From Paenibacillus mellifer (GTDB taxonomy: Bacteria > Bacillota > Bacilli > Paenibacillales > Paenibacillaceae), in NCBI RefSeq assembly GCF_023195895.1, contig NZ_JALPRK010000003.1, positions 248,001-312,000 on the forward strand: a DNA stretch of 64,000 bases. Direction: 5' to 3'. Shown one piece after another: positions 8,443-17,787 of this stretch (its first letter is position 1; every line of letters begins with the position of its first letter). The notes under the pieces were generated by a model, which saw only the letters and a program-made list of their open reading frames with translations, did not search any database and was not told where the DNA came from. The position numbers and the translations under genes are program-made.

Positions 8443-9204
8443 TTATTGAGCCGTCCAGCCTCCGTCAACCATCAAGATAGTGCCTGTCACCATATCGCCT
8501 GCCGCGGATGCCAGGTAAATGACCGCACCCGCAACATCCTGAATCCCTGCTACCTTCTGTGCCGGGATTCGATTCAGCACCCCTTGCAGGTATTCGGGAT
8601 CATCGAGCCGCTCAGCAGTTCCTGGTGTATAGGTAAATGTTGGCCCCACAGCATTCACATTTACACCACGTGCGGACCATTCGAGGGCAAGAACACGTGT
8701 GAGTTGATTGACCCCGCCCTTTGTCGTGCAATACACAGCATGGTCGCGAATCCCCACGACACTCGCTTGGGAGCTCATGTTCACAATCCGCCCATTTTCT
8801 TGTTCAAGCATAATTTTACCAGCAGCCTGGCAGCAGAAGAACAATCCCTTCAGGTTGACATCCATCATCTGATCCCAATCCGCTTCCGTGACCTCGGTCG
8901 CAGGATGGTTGTCGCCAAGCCCCGCGTTATTCACCAGGATATCGATTCTTCCATGGTCTTTGGCAATTTGGTTCATGACAGATTGGATCTGGGGAACATC
9001 CGTGACATCTAAGGATACGGCAAAGGCCTTACCGCCTTCTTGGCGAATCTCCTCGCAGAGCTGCTGGAGCTTGGTCATATTCCGTGCGGTAGCTACAACC
9101 GTGGCTCCGGCATGAGCCAACGCTTTGGTAAGTCCATACCCGATTCCCATACTCGCACCGGTGATGACCGCAATTTTCCCGTTTAAATCAAAGCTCGGAT
9201 ACAT
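8443..9204 (-). CDS. SDR-family oxidoreductase (glucose-1-dehydrogenase-like)
   Basis: 253 residues. It has TGASMGIGYGLTKALAHAGA at residues 15-34, NNAGLGDN near 93, catalytic YCTTK near 158, and the C-terminal VTGTILMVDGGWTA typical of 3-ketoacyl-ACP reductase/glucose dehydrogenase-like SDRs. Ribosome site GGAGTGG lies upstream of ATG 9204. The acyltransferase gene lies upstream on the same strand with a 26-base gap, so the two may be co-transcribed. The substrate is not predictable. Confidence 0.9.
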   Translation of the reverse strand: MYPSFDLNGKIAVITGASMGIGYGLTKALAHAGATVVATARNMTKLQQLCEEIRQEGGKAFAVSLDVTDVPQIQSVMNQIAKDHGRIDILVNNAGLGDNHPATEVTEADWDQMMDVNLKGLFFCCQAAGKIMLEQENGRIVNMSSQASVVGIRDHAVYCTTKGGVNQLTRVLALEWSARGVNVNAVGPTFTYTPGTAERLDDPEYLQGVLNRIPAQKVAGIQDVAGAVIYLASAAGDMVTGTILMVDGGWTAQ

Positions 9205-9230
9205 TCCAATTCCACTCCTTGTATGTTCAT

Positions 9231-10487
9231 TTAGGCGGCATTTACCTCACTTGGTTCCGTTGGCTTACGCTTGAAGAACGGCTTGCCTTTCGACCAATTG
9301 ATAAACGGTTGCTCAATGAGGTAATAAGAAATCGTTGCCGCGACAAACGAAATGAGGACAACAAAACCACTGATGGTGAGCCATCGCCCCACGTCTACGA
9401 TGCCGAAATAGTGATAATCCGGAATGCTGTATTTTTCGATCAACGTGATGAATAAATAATGCCATATGTACAGGCCAAATGAAATCTTGGCGATAAATCG
9501 GAACAACCCATTATCCAGCCAACGCCCTAAGGTCAAGCTGAACGGTGCCGTGAACAACACAATACCAAACAAGATGGCATACGTCGGAAAATAGTACGGC
9601 TGCTGCTGGAGGCTGAAGTCAAATTCGCCGAGGTGACGCATGCGCCAGATCAGCAATCCGGCAAGCACCAATGCGGCTGCCCCAACGACATCAAACAGTC
9701 CGCGCTTGCGCAACCGTTCGATGGCGGCGCCGCGCTGCATAATCGCTACCGTTATGCCTGCCCCCAGAATACCGATAGTGAAGTGACCAAAGAATCCGAT
9801 CGGATTGTAATTCGGCATCCAGAATTTTGCACCGCCAATTTGACCAAAATCCCAACCCCGGCCCTCCTCGCTTGGCGTAAACCACAGATGAACAAGCGAG
9901 TTAGCGACAAGCACGAATCCGAACGTGATCAACCAGAACAAGATGGCCTTTCCAAACGAGCGTCGCTTGCCGAGCACGAACAATATCGCCATAAACAAAG
10001 GCATTAGTAAGTAACTGAACACCTCGAAGCTGATCGACCAGAACGGCCCGTTCAGGTCGGACGGGAAGAACGTGGTATAGTGGAAACCTCCCGTAAATGT
10101 GAACCCCGTAAGGATTCGCTGCCACATGAAATCCGTAGGAATACTCAGGCTCCAGACGAGCACCAAACAAACGAGGAACGACACATAGTAGCCGGGCATG
10201 ATTCTAGCAGCGCGGCGCTTGGCATACGTTCGGATACTCGGGAACGATTTATGAGTCAAGTAGGCACTCCAAAAGGGGAACGACAACAAAAAACCGCTTA
10301 ACACAAAAAATAAGCTGACCCCACTGTTCCCAAGCAGGGCAATTGACTGTACTTCTTGAAGCCATTTCTCTTGCGCGGGCATCGCTAGACGTTGTGACAA
10401 ATGATGTAGGATGACAGACATACATGCGATCGCACGAACGCCATCCGCCCCTGTTAACCGGGTACTCCCTAACTGAATCTGTGACAT
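9231..10487 (-). CDS. Acyltransferase-3 family membrane protein
   Basis: About 418 residues if started at ATG 10487 (upstream GAGGAAA). A membrane O-acyltransferase of the type that acetylates or acylates cell-surface sugars. It opens with RLTGADGVRAIACMSVILHH, with the active-site His pair region, then FFVLSGFLLSFPFW and about ten hydrophobic helices ending in a basic tail. A longer reading frame up to 10703 exists but overlaps the VOC gene and has no credible start. No polysaccharide cluster is nearby, so its acceptor is unknown. Confidence 0.85.
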   Translation of the reverse strand: MSQIQLGSTRLTGADGVRAIACMSVILHHLSQRLAMPAQEKWLQEVQSIALLGNSGVSLFFVLSGFLLSFPFWSAYLTHKSFPSIRTYAKRRAARIMPGYYVSFLVCLVLVWSLSIPTDFMWQRILTGFTFTGGFHYTTFFPSDLNGPFWSISFEVFSYLLMPLFMAILFVLGKRRSFGKAILFWLITFGFVLVANSLVHLWFTPSEEGRGWDFGQIGGAKFWMPNYNPIGFFGHFTIGILGAGITVAIMQRGAAIERLRKRGLFDVVGAAALVLAGLLIWRMRHLGEFDFSLQQQPYYFPTYAILFGIVLFTAPFSLTLGRWLDNGLFRFIAKISFGLYIWHYLFITLIEKYSIPDYHYFGIVDVGRWLTISGFVVLISFVAATISYYLIEQPFINWSKGKPFFKRKPTEPSEVNAA

Positions 10488-10633
10488 CAGTTCAATTTCC
10501 TCATTTCCATCATTAACTTCCCGAACGGATCGCCCACGCGGGTACTTCATATCTTTCCATATATCATAGAAAAATCCTCCCGCGATTTGAGGGTTAGGGA
10601 TGAAAAATTGCATTCCTATGGTTACGATTCCCT

Positions 10634-11035
10634 TTATAGCAGCTGCGCGATCTCCCATACATACCCGTCTGGATCGGCGAAACAAGCGGTGCGCCGCCCC
10701 CACGGACGAGTGATCGGACCATTTAGCAACTTCACGCCTTGCTCTTCCAGTTCGGTGCAGACCCGGTCAACGTCTGGCACTTGAATCGTGAACAGAAACC
10801 GTGTCCCCTCTCCGCTCCGACCAACCTGAGCCGGCTCAATTAATTCCGGGGCATTGTTTTGATGTAAGAGATTGATGCAGGTGTTTCCAAAATCAAATAC
10901 GGCGCAATCAGCATCTTCATAATGTATCGCGAGTTGAAGCGGCCCTTGATAAAACGCCTTCGACCGCTGCAGATCTTCTACAAACAAAGTGATTTCGGTA
11001 ATTGGGCTCGCCCATCCCGCCTTCTTCATGTTCAT
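10634..11035 (-). CDS. VOC (glyoxalase/bleomycin-resistance fold) protein
   Basis: 133 residues with two beta-alpha-beta-beta-beta units: ITEITLFVEDLQRSKAFYQG at the start, EEQGVKLLNGP in the middle and FADPDGYVWEIAQL at the end. Members bind a metal and act as lyases, dioxygenases or drug-binding resistance proteins; none of these can be chosen here. It is one of at least five VOC-fold proteins in this accessory zone. It may be co-transcribed with the downstream acyltransferase. Confidence 0.85.
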   Translation of the reverse strand: MNMKKAGWASPITEITLFVEDLQRSKAFYQGPLQLAIHYEDADCAVFDFGNTCINLLHQNNAPELIEPAQVGRSGEGTRFLFTIQVPDVDRVCTELEEQGVKLLNGPITRPWGRRTACFADPDGYVWEIAQLL

Positions 11036-11095
11036 CAGCTCCTACTACTTATTTTTCGAATGCTTATCTATTTAGACGATATCCAATTGCCAGAT

Positions 11096-11782
11096 TCATC
11101 GGTGAATGGTTTCGGAAGAAACGGATGCCGAGGCTTGCGGCTGTAGTTGAAATCCCTTCAAGATGAGCCATACCGGCAAAACGATTTCGAAGATCGCACC
11201 TGGGAGGTAAAGAATCTCACTCGCATCCAGGCCGCCCAGGGACAGAGAGCTGCTCGCTAACAAACTCGCATACCCGATGAAGCCGATCACAGACAACCAT
11301 CGTGGAACCAGTCTTGATTGATAAAGAATCGAACAAAATAACAAGCTGCCTACACTTAGCACAAGCATGGCGATATCAAATAATAACTCATGGGTTTCCA
11401 CCGTTAAACTCCCTAAGGTCTGCAGGTAGGCATCACCCGTTGCTCCGGCGGATACGGATTGCTGACTTAACGCGAGAAGAAGAAGCGGCCCGATTAAACT
11501 GATGATCAGTATCGCCGACTCCATGACCCGAGAAACGAAGTAGCCGAACGCAAACGTTTCATGATATTTCTTTAACGTCGGATGCAACAGCATCGCAATT
11601 CCCACAACCGCGATGGCGTTAATGAACTCCAAGAACCCTCCTACAAACAAGCTCGTTCGACTGGAACCTACACCCACCAGTATATCTGTTCGATGTAAAA
11701 TCGGATCCAGTATCCCGCTGCCCACCAGAAATGCACCTGTCGATACGAAAAATAAAACCCCTGCCACACGCTCTGCCTTCAT
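11096..11782 (-). CDS. DUF4386-type membrane protein
   Basis: 228 residues with about six hydrophobic segments. It opens with RVAGVLFFVSTGAFLVGSGI and contains GGFLEFINAIAVVGIAMLLHP, both typical of the DUF4386 family, whose function is unknown. Start ATG 11782 follows AGGGGA. It sits between the VOC gene and the large LuxR regulator, all on the minus strand, with no visible terminator between them. Confidence 0.75.
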   Translation of the reverse strand: MKAERVAGVLFFVSTGAFLVGSGILDPILHRTDILVGVGSSRTSLFVGGFLEFINAIAVVGIAMLLHPTLKKYHETFAFGYFVSRVMESAILIISLIGPLLLLALSQQSVSAGATGDAYLQTLGSLTVETHELLFDIAMLVLSVGSLLFCSILYQSRLVPRWLSVIGFIGYASLLASSSLSLGGLDASEILYLPGAIFEIVLPVWLILKGFQLQPQASASVSSETIHR

Positions 11783-11851
11783 CCTGCCTGATCCCCTCTC
11801 ATTGCGATTTAAGAGCAGTATAGCTTGATGAGAGGAGAGCCTGTAGACACT

Positions 11852-13996
11852 TTAGTGTGGTTTTGTAGGGTTGCTAATTAAGTTGAGTTCGCGAGCGCGG
11901 GCGATCGCTTCCGTGCGTCGTTGTGCGTGAAGCTTCTCATAAATCCTTCGGTTATGGCCTTTCACCGTATCCAGTGCCAAGTAAAGTTTCTCAGCGATTT
12001 CCCGATTGGAGAGTCCCTCAGAAATCAGCTGCAGCACTTCCATTTCGCGTTGGCTAAGCGGCTCGATCCCGTTCGCCTTACTCCCGGACTCAAGCGCACG
12101 TTGCACGCGCTCCAGGCCAAGTTCTGCTTCTTTCCTAGCTGGATGCGGCAGATTACCCGATCGCCTTACAGCTTCCCGGTACCGTTCCTCCGCTAAATCG
12201 GGCCGCCCTTCTGCTTCTCTAATCTGAGCGATTCCGATCATCGCCATGACCGCCATCAGTTGATGATCCATCCTTTGGGAGTTTGCGATGACTTCGTTAT
12301 AGGCTTCGCAAGCCTCATCGTAATCTCCCCGTCGCTGACTAGCGACGCCCAGCATCCAAGCGGATGCCGTTCGAACGGGAAGATGATCCGGTCGCAAATA
12401 AGCCAGCGCGCGGCGAGATTGGTGGATGACTTGGTCTAGTGCGCCCGGTTCACGAATCCCGGCATTCCTAACAGGCGCAATTAACCCGACCAGATCCTCC
12501 GTCTTATCCTCGATCTGCGAGACTTGCATTGCCGCTTCGGCAGCATGGAGATGGGGTTCCGCAGCATCCTGTTGATCCGTCAAACTTAATGAGGCTAGGG
12601 TTGCACGGGATGCCGCTATCCATCCGATCAGGTCCCTGACGCCGTCGTCCTGTTCCGCCCTCTCCAATGCGATCTCGGCCGCTCGAAGCTTGCCCTCGAC
12701 CCCTGTCGGTTGACCCGCAATTAATAGAGCAGAACCATAGTAGACCCATAACTCCGGCCGCGCATCCAGTTCCTTAACAGGCAGCGAATCCAACCAGCGG
12801 ATCGTCATTCTTGCCGCCCCGCGCAGATGCAGCGGCATTCCATTGCCTGTAAGCAGACGCCGGCTTCTTTCCACATCCCGCGCCTCTATGGCATGATGAA
12901 ACGCTTCGATCTCGAAACCATGTTCTTCATACCATCGGCTTGCCCTCTGGTGTAATTCGGAGAGTTCGCTCGCATGAATATGATCCAACAGTCGCCTACG
13001 AAGGATATCCGCAAACAAATGGTGATATCGATACCACCGCCGTTCTGGATCGAGGGGGATAACAAACAAATTTCTTCGATCCAGCTCGAGCAACACTTCA
13101 TTCCCCGAACACTCAGGGTGGCGCATCAAGCCATCGCATAACGATCCACACATACGGTCCAGGAGAGAGGTCCTCAAGAGAAAATGCTGTACGACCTCAG
13201 ACTGACGCTGCAGAACTTCATCCACAAGATAATCCAGGACAAAATGATGATTACCTGAGAAGGCCTTAAGAAGCCGCTCGGCATCGTGGTCCTCTTCGAT
13301 CGAGAGCGCAGCCATCCGTAGCCCGGCAGCCCATCCCTCGGTGCGGGATTGCAGCTCGGTAATATGGTCCGTGGAAAGCTGTAGATCCATCAGCTGATTT
13401 AGGAGGTTTTCGGCTTCAGGCACTGTGAATTTCAAGTCGGCAGCGCGAAGCTCTGTTAATTGATCGCGAACCCGCAACCTCGGCAATGAAAGTGAAGGAT
13501 CCTCGCGGGTCGTTAAGACCAGGTGCATCTGCGTGGGAAGGTGGTCCAGCAGGAACCCCACCGCCTCGTCGACCTCTCTCGAGCTCGCCGCATGGTAATC
13601 GTCAAGGACCAAGAGAAATGGAATCGAAATGGTTGTAAGTTCCTGGAGAAGAGCCGTCAGGATTGACTCCGTTGGTGTCGGCTGCGGGGAATGGAGGATG
13701 GAAAGCACACCCATGCCTATCTCCTCCTCTATCGTCTGGAGAGCGGAAATCAAATACGTCAAGAATCGCGTGAGCTCGGTATCTCTCTGTTCAAGCGATA
13801 GCCATGCCGCCGGCCGCCCGCAATCGGATAGCCATTCGCATACTAACGTTGTTTTTCCATAACCCGCCGGCGCAGAGATCAGGGTTAATTTACGGTGCAA
13901 ACCCTTGTTTAATTTCTCCGTTAACCTCCGGCGCATCACCGTTCTCGACCTAGGGGCAGGGATATAGAATTTGGTGGTATTTATTGGGTTTGACAT
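11852..13996 (-). CDS. MalT-like LuxR-family ATP-dependent transcriptional regulator (LAL type)
   Basis: 714 residues from ATG 13996. Order: STAND-type ATPase with Walker A SAPAGYGKTT near residue 45 and a Walker B-like LLVLDDYH near 140; an alpha-helical arm; a TPR-like sensor region (about 400-620); and a C-terminal LuxR HTH (ISEGLSNREIAEKLYLALDT). Proteins of this build act as large ligand- and ATP-dependent activators. It may control the DUF4386 gene just downstream or the surrounding module. It has no clear ribosome site; a start 12 codons upstream is possible. Confidence 0.88.
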   Translation of the reverse strand: MSNPINTTKFYIPAPRSRTVMRRRLTEKLNKGLHRKLTLISAPAGYGKTTLVCEWLSDCGRPAAWLSLEQRDTELTRFLTYLISALQTIEEEIGMGVLSILHSPQPTPTESILTALLQELTTISIPFLLVLDDYHAASSREVDEAVGFLLDHLPTQMHLVLTTREDPSLSLPRLRVRDQLTELRAADLKFTVPEAENLLNQLMDLQLSTDHITELQSRTEGWAAGLRMAALSIEEDHDAERLLKAFSGNHHFVLDYLVDEVLQRQSEVVQHFLLRTSLLDRMCGSLCDGLMRHPECSGNEVLLELDRRNLFVIPLDPERRWYRYHHLFADILRRRLLDHIHASELSELHQRASRWYEEHGFEIEAFHHAIEARDVERSRRLLTGNGMPLHLRGAARMTIRWLDSLPVKELDARPELWVYYGSALLIAGQPTGVEGKLRAAEIALERAEQDDGVRDLIGWIAASRATLASLSLTDQQDAAEPHLHAAEAAMQVSQIEDKTEDLVGLIAPVRNAGIREPGALDQVIHQSRRALAYLRPDHLPVRTASAWMLGVASQRRGDYDEACEAYNEVIANSQRMDHQLMAVMAMIGIAQIREAEGRPDLAEERYREAVRRSGNLPHPARKEAELGLERVQRALESGSKANGIEPLSQREMEVLQLISEGLSNREIAEKLYLALDTVKGHNRRIYEKLHAQRRTEAIARARELNLISNPTKPH

Positions 13997-14015
13997 GTCA
14001 TTATTATAACAACAC

Positions 14016-14047
14016 GAACAGCCCCCCATCAATGTGGGAGGCTGTTC
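14016..14047. terminator. Strong hairpin upstream of the LuxR-family gene
   Basis: A 13-bp stem with one mismatch (GAACAGCC and GGCTGTTC outer arms) and a six-base loop. It could end transcripts entering from the decayed genes at 14125-14440. The tail is not a clear T run. Confidence 0.5.
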
Positions 14048-14124
14048 TTCATGCCTTCATCTCGTAGATTTTCTGGAGCGTTTGGACTACAGTCAGTATC
14101 CGATATTTCCGAATGAATAAATAG

Positions 14125-14318
14125 CTAAATCATCGCTTTAGTCAAAATTTCCCGTCTTTCCCATAGGGTCATATATTCGTTCTCAACTAAGTTGTAGAGA
14201 CGGCTTTTCTTGATTAAATTGTAGGTGAAGAAATCGTTGGCCGTAATTCGGTGGTCGTCTTCATCCCGGTTATGCATGTAAGGCCCGGTCACGATATGTA
14301 GATCTACTTTATATGTAT
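14125..14318 (-). pseudogene. C-terminal remnant of an unidentified protein
   Basis: In a frame different from the preceding stump, the minus strand reads about 62 sensible codons ending at TAG 14125. Segments include DLHIVTGPYMHNRDEDDHR and YNLVENEYMTLWERREIL. There is no start codon or ribosome site of its own. Composition and codon sense look like the tail of a real protein fused by deletion to the epoxide-hydrolase stump. The family is not recognised. Confidence 0.45.
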
Positions 14319-14440
14319 CGCTTTCTCATGGACAGAGCCAACCGATTCCGAAGATCATCCAGGTCTCCTTGCGGCACAGAGATATGAAACGGTTGAATTG
14401 CGGCGTTTCCCTCAGTAATGATGGGTTTAGAATCCGTCAT
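14309..14440 (-). pseudogene. 43-residue N-terminal stump of an epoxide-hydrolase-like protein
   Basis: Behind GAGGAGG, ATG 14440 opens a short protein containing IQPFHISVPQGDLDDLRNRL. This is the typical start of the epoxide hydrolase N-terminal (EHN) domain found before alpha/beta hydrolases. The frame stops after 43 codons; full proteins are near 380 residues. The remaining sequence was lost and replaced by an unrelated C-terminal remnant. Confidence 0.65.
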
Positions 14441-14499
14441 AAACAATTTCCTCCTCGAAATGGGTTCGTTTGTTGTGCTTCTATATCCATCCTAAACGA

Positions 14500-14529
14500 A
14501 GCACCCTGACAACATCATGTCAGGGTGCT
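14500..14529. terminator. Terminator after the PhnB-like gene; shares an 18-base core with 18836-18853
   Basis: AGCACCCTGACA and TGTCAGGGTGCT form a perfect 12-bp stem around ACATCA. The 18-base centre CTGACAACATCATGTCAG is identical to the centre of the hairpin at 18827-18862. Confidence 0.7.
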
Positions 14530-14560
14530 TGAAGTGTATTTTATTTATTTTATGATCGTT

Positions 14561-15004
14561 TCAAAGCGTCTCTGTATAAACTTGGAACGTCACGCCGAAT
14601 TGGTCCGTGACATCGCCAAATCCTGGGCTAAAGGATTCCTCTTGAAACGGAACATTGATTTCGCCGTCTTGCCGCAGGGCCTCAAAAATGGCTCTGGAGT
14701 GCTCAACATGGTTCGTCGTGATACAAATCGTCACCCTTTTCCCTTCCCCCAGCGGTGAACCCCCTGGCGTATCCGAAAGCATGATCTCCGCGTCTCCTAC
14801 CTTTACCTTGGCGTGGGCCACCAATCGCTTCATATCTTCCGTAAACGTATTGGGCATTTCCGGCATCTCGCCGTAAGTAATCATGGAAATGACCTCAGCT
14901 CCGATCGCCTCTTCGTAGAACTGAATAGCCTCCCTCGCACGTCCCTCTAAAGTAATATAGGGAGTAAGCCGAACTGTCCTTGCTTGATTTGCAGCCATAT
15001 TCAT
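14561..15004 (-). CDS. PhnB-like VOC-superfamily protein
   Basis: 147 residues from ATG 15004, five bases after AGAGG. It has TPYITLEGRAREAIQFYEEA at the N terminus, then AEVISMITYGEMPEMP and a C-terminal FGDVTDQFGVTFQVY, the pattern of PhnB/3-demethylubiquinone-methyltransferase-like VOC proteins. These are small metal-site or ligand-binding homodimers with mostly unknown substrates. A related protein lies at 33557-33955. A terminator follows at 14500-14529. Confidence 0.85.
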   Translation of the reverse strand: MNMAANQARTVRLTPYITLEGRAREAIQFYEEAIGAEVISMITYGEMPEMPNTFTEDMKRLVAHAKVKVGDAEIMLSDTPGGSPLGEGKRVTICITTNHVEHSRAIFEALRQDGEINVPFQEESFSPGFGDVTDQFGVTFQVYTETL

Positions 15005-15099
15005 GGACACCTCTTTCCTGATTTTCGTCTATTTTTTTGTTTCTCGCTTATATAGACGAAAGGCATGCAGGAAGTTCATCGGTGCTCCGGGGTGAAATG

Positions 15100-15507
15100 T
15101 TAAAGTCTGCGACTCTTCTGGCGCAGCGCCCAGGAGGCCATGGCAAGCGCAGCATAGAAGAGCGGCAAGATTACATGGAATCCATAATCGCCGTAATCAT
15201 GAGCGAACGCATGAGATAAGGCAGCGCCCGTCATGAGGAAGAAGATCCCGCTATATGCCCATTCCTTAAGTCGGGGGAAACCAGGCATGACGATCGCAAT
15301 AACTCCAAGTAATTTCCAAGTTCCCAGAATGTTCGTGACATATAACGGGAATCCAATATCGGTCACCAGCTCGACATTCCCCCCATATCGCATCAGTTGA
15401 CGGGAGACGATCTTGCGGACCTTCTCATCCACCGTGACACCGTGCAAGTTCAACCAATTGATCGTGTCATGAAATGCCGCCTCTTTGGAAATGGTCGTTG
15501 TTTTCAT
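15100..15507 (-). CDS. DoxX-like membrane protein with an atypical N terminus
   Basis: 135 residues. The C-terminal two thirds, from GFPLYVTNILGTWKLLGVIA to FHVILPLFYAALAMASW, are a DoxX-like four-helix membrane protein lacking its first helix. The first 44 residues are hydrophilic (EAAFHDTINWLNLHGVTVDE) and look unrelated, so this is probably a fusion formed at a deletion. DoxX proteins are often tied to redox or thiol stress. A second, shorter DoxX tail is at 40343-40441. Function of this form is doubtful. Confidence 0.65.
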   Translation of the reverse strand: MKTTTISKEAAFHDTINWLNLHGVTVDEKVRKIVSRQLMRYGGNVELVTDIGFPLYVTNILGTWKLLGVIAIVMPGFPRLKEWAYSGIFFLMTGAALSHAFAHDYGDYGFHVILPLFYAALAMASWALRQKSRRL

Positions 15508-15542
15508 TTCCCGAGTGACCAGAAATTGATAAGAATAACCCT

Positions 15543-15865
15543 TTATAGTGCTCTATATATCTTAATATCTACACCAGACTCCGTTGATCGTCCTTCTGCA
15601 ACTAAAATATCCTCATTTAAAAAAGCCAACGCCTTACTATCCGTAATAATTTAGGGTAAGTTCTGAATAAGGCATTTTTCACTGAGCCGTTGATATTACC
15701 GTTATTCTCAATATAAATCTTGCACAGTTCCCCTGTGTGGTCCTTCCCTTCGAGCATATACCTTGCGGATAAAGTATGGCTGCTACCCAACCTTCCAATG
15801 ATTTGGGTGTTTTCTGCTGTGGATGGATCCAAGGGAATATTGATTGTAACGTCCCATCCCTCCAT
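15543..15865 (-). pseudogene. DUF3237 gene broken by one frameshift
   Basis: From ATG 15865 the frame gives SARYMLEGKDHTGELCKIYI and NALFRTYPK, typical of DUF3237 proteins, then ends early at 15617. In the next frame the expected C-terminal part continues: ALAFLNEDILVAEGRSTESG and DIKIYRAL-stop, ending at 15543. The shift lies near 15648-15660. The N terminus is also shorter than usual. DUF3237 has no assigned function. Confidence 0.7.
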
Positions 15866-15992
15866 TCATTCGTGTTACCTAGGAGTCACACTCCTAGGAT
15901 CATTCCCTCTCTCGTTATTCTATACCATCGACTATATACTGATGTAGTCTTCATTTTAAGGGGAGAGTATGAATCTCATGAGTGACGCCTAA

Positions 15993-16937
15993 CTATCTAT
16001 GATAAAGCAATCGCATAGACTCTATTTTTTGATGGATGTAGGCCGTAGCCTCAGTAGGGCCTACAACTTTGACTTCATCCCCGAACTGCCAGATCAAATC
16101 CACGTAGAATTTCATGTCCTCTGCCGCTACTTCCATGGTTAAGGATCCACTACCATCTTCACATTGCTGTATGAACGGACCAAAACTAGTGTTGGATTCC
16201 AGCAGCCACACTCCTTTATTTGTCATCTCGAGTTCGAGTGTAATCTGTTTCCGATCATTCTTATTAGGCTTATCCAATAAGGTCTTCTGGCTTACATCTT
16301 CCCGGCCAGCCATGGATTCGTTGAGGGTAGCGGAAAGGATCCGATCCACTCTAAACTGCCTCATCTCCTCCCTAGTGAAGCAATAAGCAGGACAATACCA
16401 ATAGCCAGAACTGGCATACAGACCGATCGGCTGAATTTTCCGCTCCGATACTCCGCTGCTGGATTTGTATTCGATGTTGACTACGCTACCGGTCATGATC
16501 GCTTTCAGGAGAGTTTGAAGAATCTCCGCCGACATCAATCGATAAGGGTTCCAGAACATGATCCGATTCTTTAACCGGTCAATTTGTTCCCTAATATCTG
16601 CAGGCAAATAATGATAAAACTTATGAAGTGCAGAGTCTGCCCCCTCCCCAAATGGTAAGGAGCTGAAGTAATCCATCGATTGACACGCAAAAAACATGGC
16701 AATCGCCTCGTTCTCCGTAAAGCTGATCGGCGGCAGCAGTCGCTCTTGGAGCAGCCTGAAACCTCCCCCCCTTCCCTGAATCGAATAGATCGGAACACCG
16801 AGTTCGCTTAACTCAAGTAGATCCCTTGTAATCGTTCGAGTAGACAGATTGAATTCATCCGCCAGTTCTCTAACGGTAAAGGATGGCTTTGCGTTGATCC
16901 TCATCATCATTTGAATGAGACGCTGAGACTTTTGCAA
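15993..16937 (-). CDS. WYL-domain transcriptional regulator (YafY/DeoR-like HTH)
   Basis: 314 residues from TTG 16937 behind GAGGTGG. The N-terminal winged helix reads FTVRELADEFNLSTRTITRD (residues about 19-38). The WYL domain follows from about residue 140, with GLYASSGYWYCPAYCF and FRVDRI, and a C-terminal WCX extension. It is divergent from the alpha/beta hydrolase at 17065, its likely target. WYL proteins sense small ligands or nucleic acid; which one is unknown. Confidence 0.88.
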   Translation of the reverse strand: MQKSQRLIQMMMRINAKPSFTVRELADEFNLSTRTITRDLLELSELGVPIYSIQGRGGGFRLLQERLLPPISFTENEAIAMFFACQSMDYFSSLPFGEGADSALHKFYHYLPADIREQIDRLKNRIMFWNPYRLMSAEILQTLLKAIMTGSVVNIEYKSSSGVSERKIQPIGLYASSGYWYCPAYCFTREEMRQFRVDRILSATLNESMAGREDVSQKTLLDKPNKNDRKQITLELEMTNKGVWLLESNTSFGPFIQQCEDGSGSLTMEVAAEDMKFYVDLIWQFGDEVKVVGPTEATAYIHQKIESMRLLYHR

Positions 16938-17064
16938 CGGCCCACCTCATTCCTCATATTTTCGTTCATTATATCTTGTAAATAAGACATAAATTGTCTT
17001 GTTTAAGTGATACCATTATCCTATAAGTCGTCATAATCTACAACAAATAGGGGGCAGGGTCAGT

Positions 17065-17787
17065 ATGAGTAAACCATCGTTAGATAAAACAGGATTTGTT
17101 TTTGTCAATGGAGCAGGCTTGGAAGGTCATGTTTGGAGTAAGGTTGTGGAGGAATTCGAACATCCTTATTTACTTGCTGAGTTTCCTCAGAGGAAAGATT
17201 CTTTTCATTCAAGAAGCGGTCTTTCGTTGGAGGATTATGTGACCCATCTGAAAAGACAAGTGGAGAATTGGGGGATGCCTAAGATTGTCATTGTTGCACA
17301 TTCACTTGGAGGTGTTCTTTCTCTGAGGCTGGCTTCCCTAATGACGGATCGAGTGGTGGGGTTTGTGGCTGTTGGGGCGGCAATTCCAAAGAGCGGCGGT
17401 TCATTCTTATCCGTATTGCCGTTTCCTCAGCGGATTCTAATGTCTGTGATCCTGCGTACCCTGGGTACGAGACCTCCGGAGTCCTCTATTCGTTCAGGAT
17501 TATGCAACGATCTCTCACTGGATCAAGCAACGGAGATCGCAACTGGGTTCGTTCCCGAGGCCATTCGCGCATATACTGATCGTACCAACGTGTCCATTCC
17601 GGATGTACCCAAGCTATATGTGAAGCTAACCAAGGATAAACAGTTTAGCCCTTCTCTGCAAGCCAAGATGATCTCAAACCTTGCCCCGCAATCTACACGA
17701 AGTTTGGATACCGGACATTTACCGATGATTAGCAATCCGGAAGGCTTGAGATCTATTCTGGAAGATTTTTTTACCGATTTACATTAA
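17065..17787 (+). CDS. Alpha/beta-fold hydrolase
   Basis: 240 residues. FVFVNGAGLEGHVW is the oxyanion-side start, IVIVAHSLGGVLSLRLASL carries the nucleophile serine near residue 80, and the C-terminal SLDTGHLPMISNPEG supplies the catalytic His. It is similar to EstC/pyrethroid-esterase-like small hydrolases. Ribosome site GGGGGCAGGG lies before ATG 17065. It is divergent from the WYL regulator. Its last 17 bases overlap the convergent VOC gene. Confidence 0.85.
   Translation: MSKPSLDKTGFVFVNGAGLEGHVWSKVVEEFEHPYLLAEFPQRKDSFHSRSGLSLEDYVTHLKRQVENWGMPKIVIVAHSLGGVLSLRLASLMTDRVVGFVAVGAAIPKSGGSFLSVLPFPQRILMSVILRTLGTRPPESSIRSGLCNDLSLDQATEIATGFVPEAIRAYTDRTNVSIPDVPKLYVKLTKDKQFSPSLQAKMISNLAPQSTRSLDTGHLPMISNPEGLRSILEDFFTDLH

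Noticed and set aside
10488..10703. Longer N terminus for the acyltransferase
   Set aside because: It overlaps the VOC gene, has no ribosome site and lacks family similarity.
15617..15700. Programmed frameshift in the DUF3237 gene
   Set aside because: No convincing slippery heptamer with a following structure; a simple mutation or read error is more likely.
15993..16010. End of the WYL gene encoding Leu-Tyr-His-Arg-stop as another att-like site
   Set aside because: It shares TATCAT but lacks the Glu-Pro codons, and the Tyr-His-Arg belongs to an intact protein.
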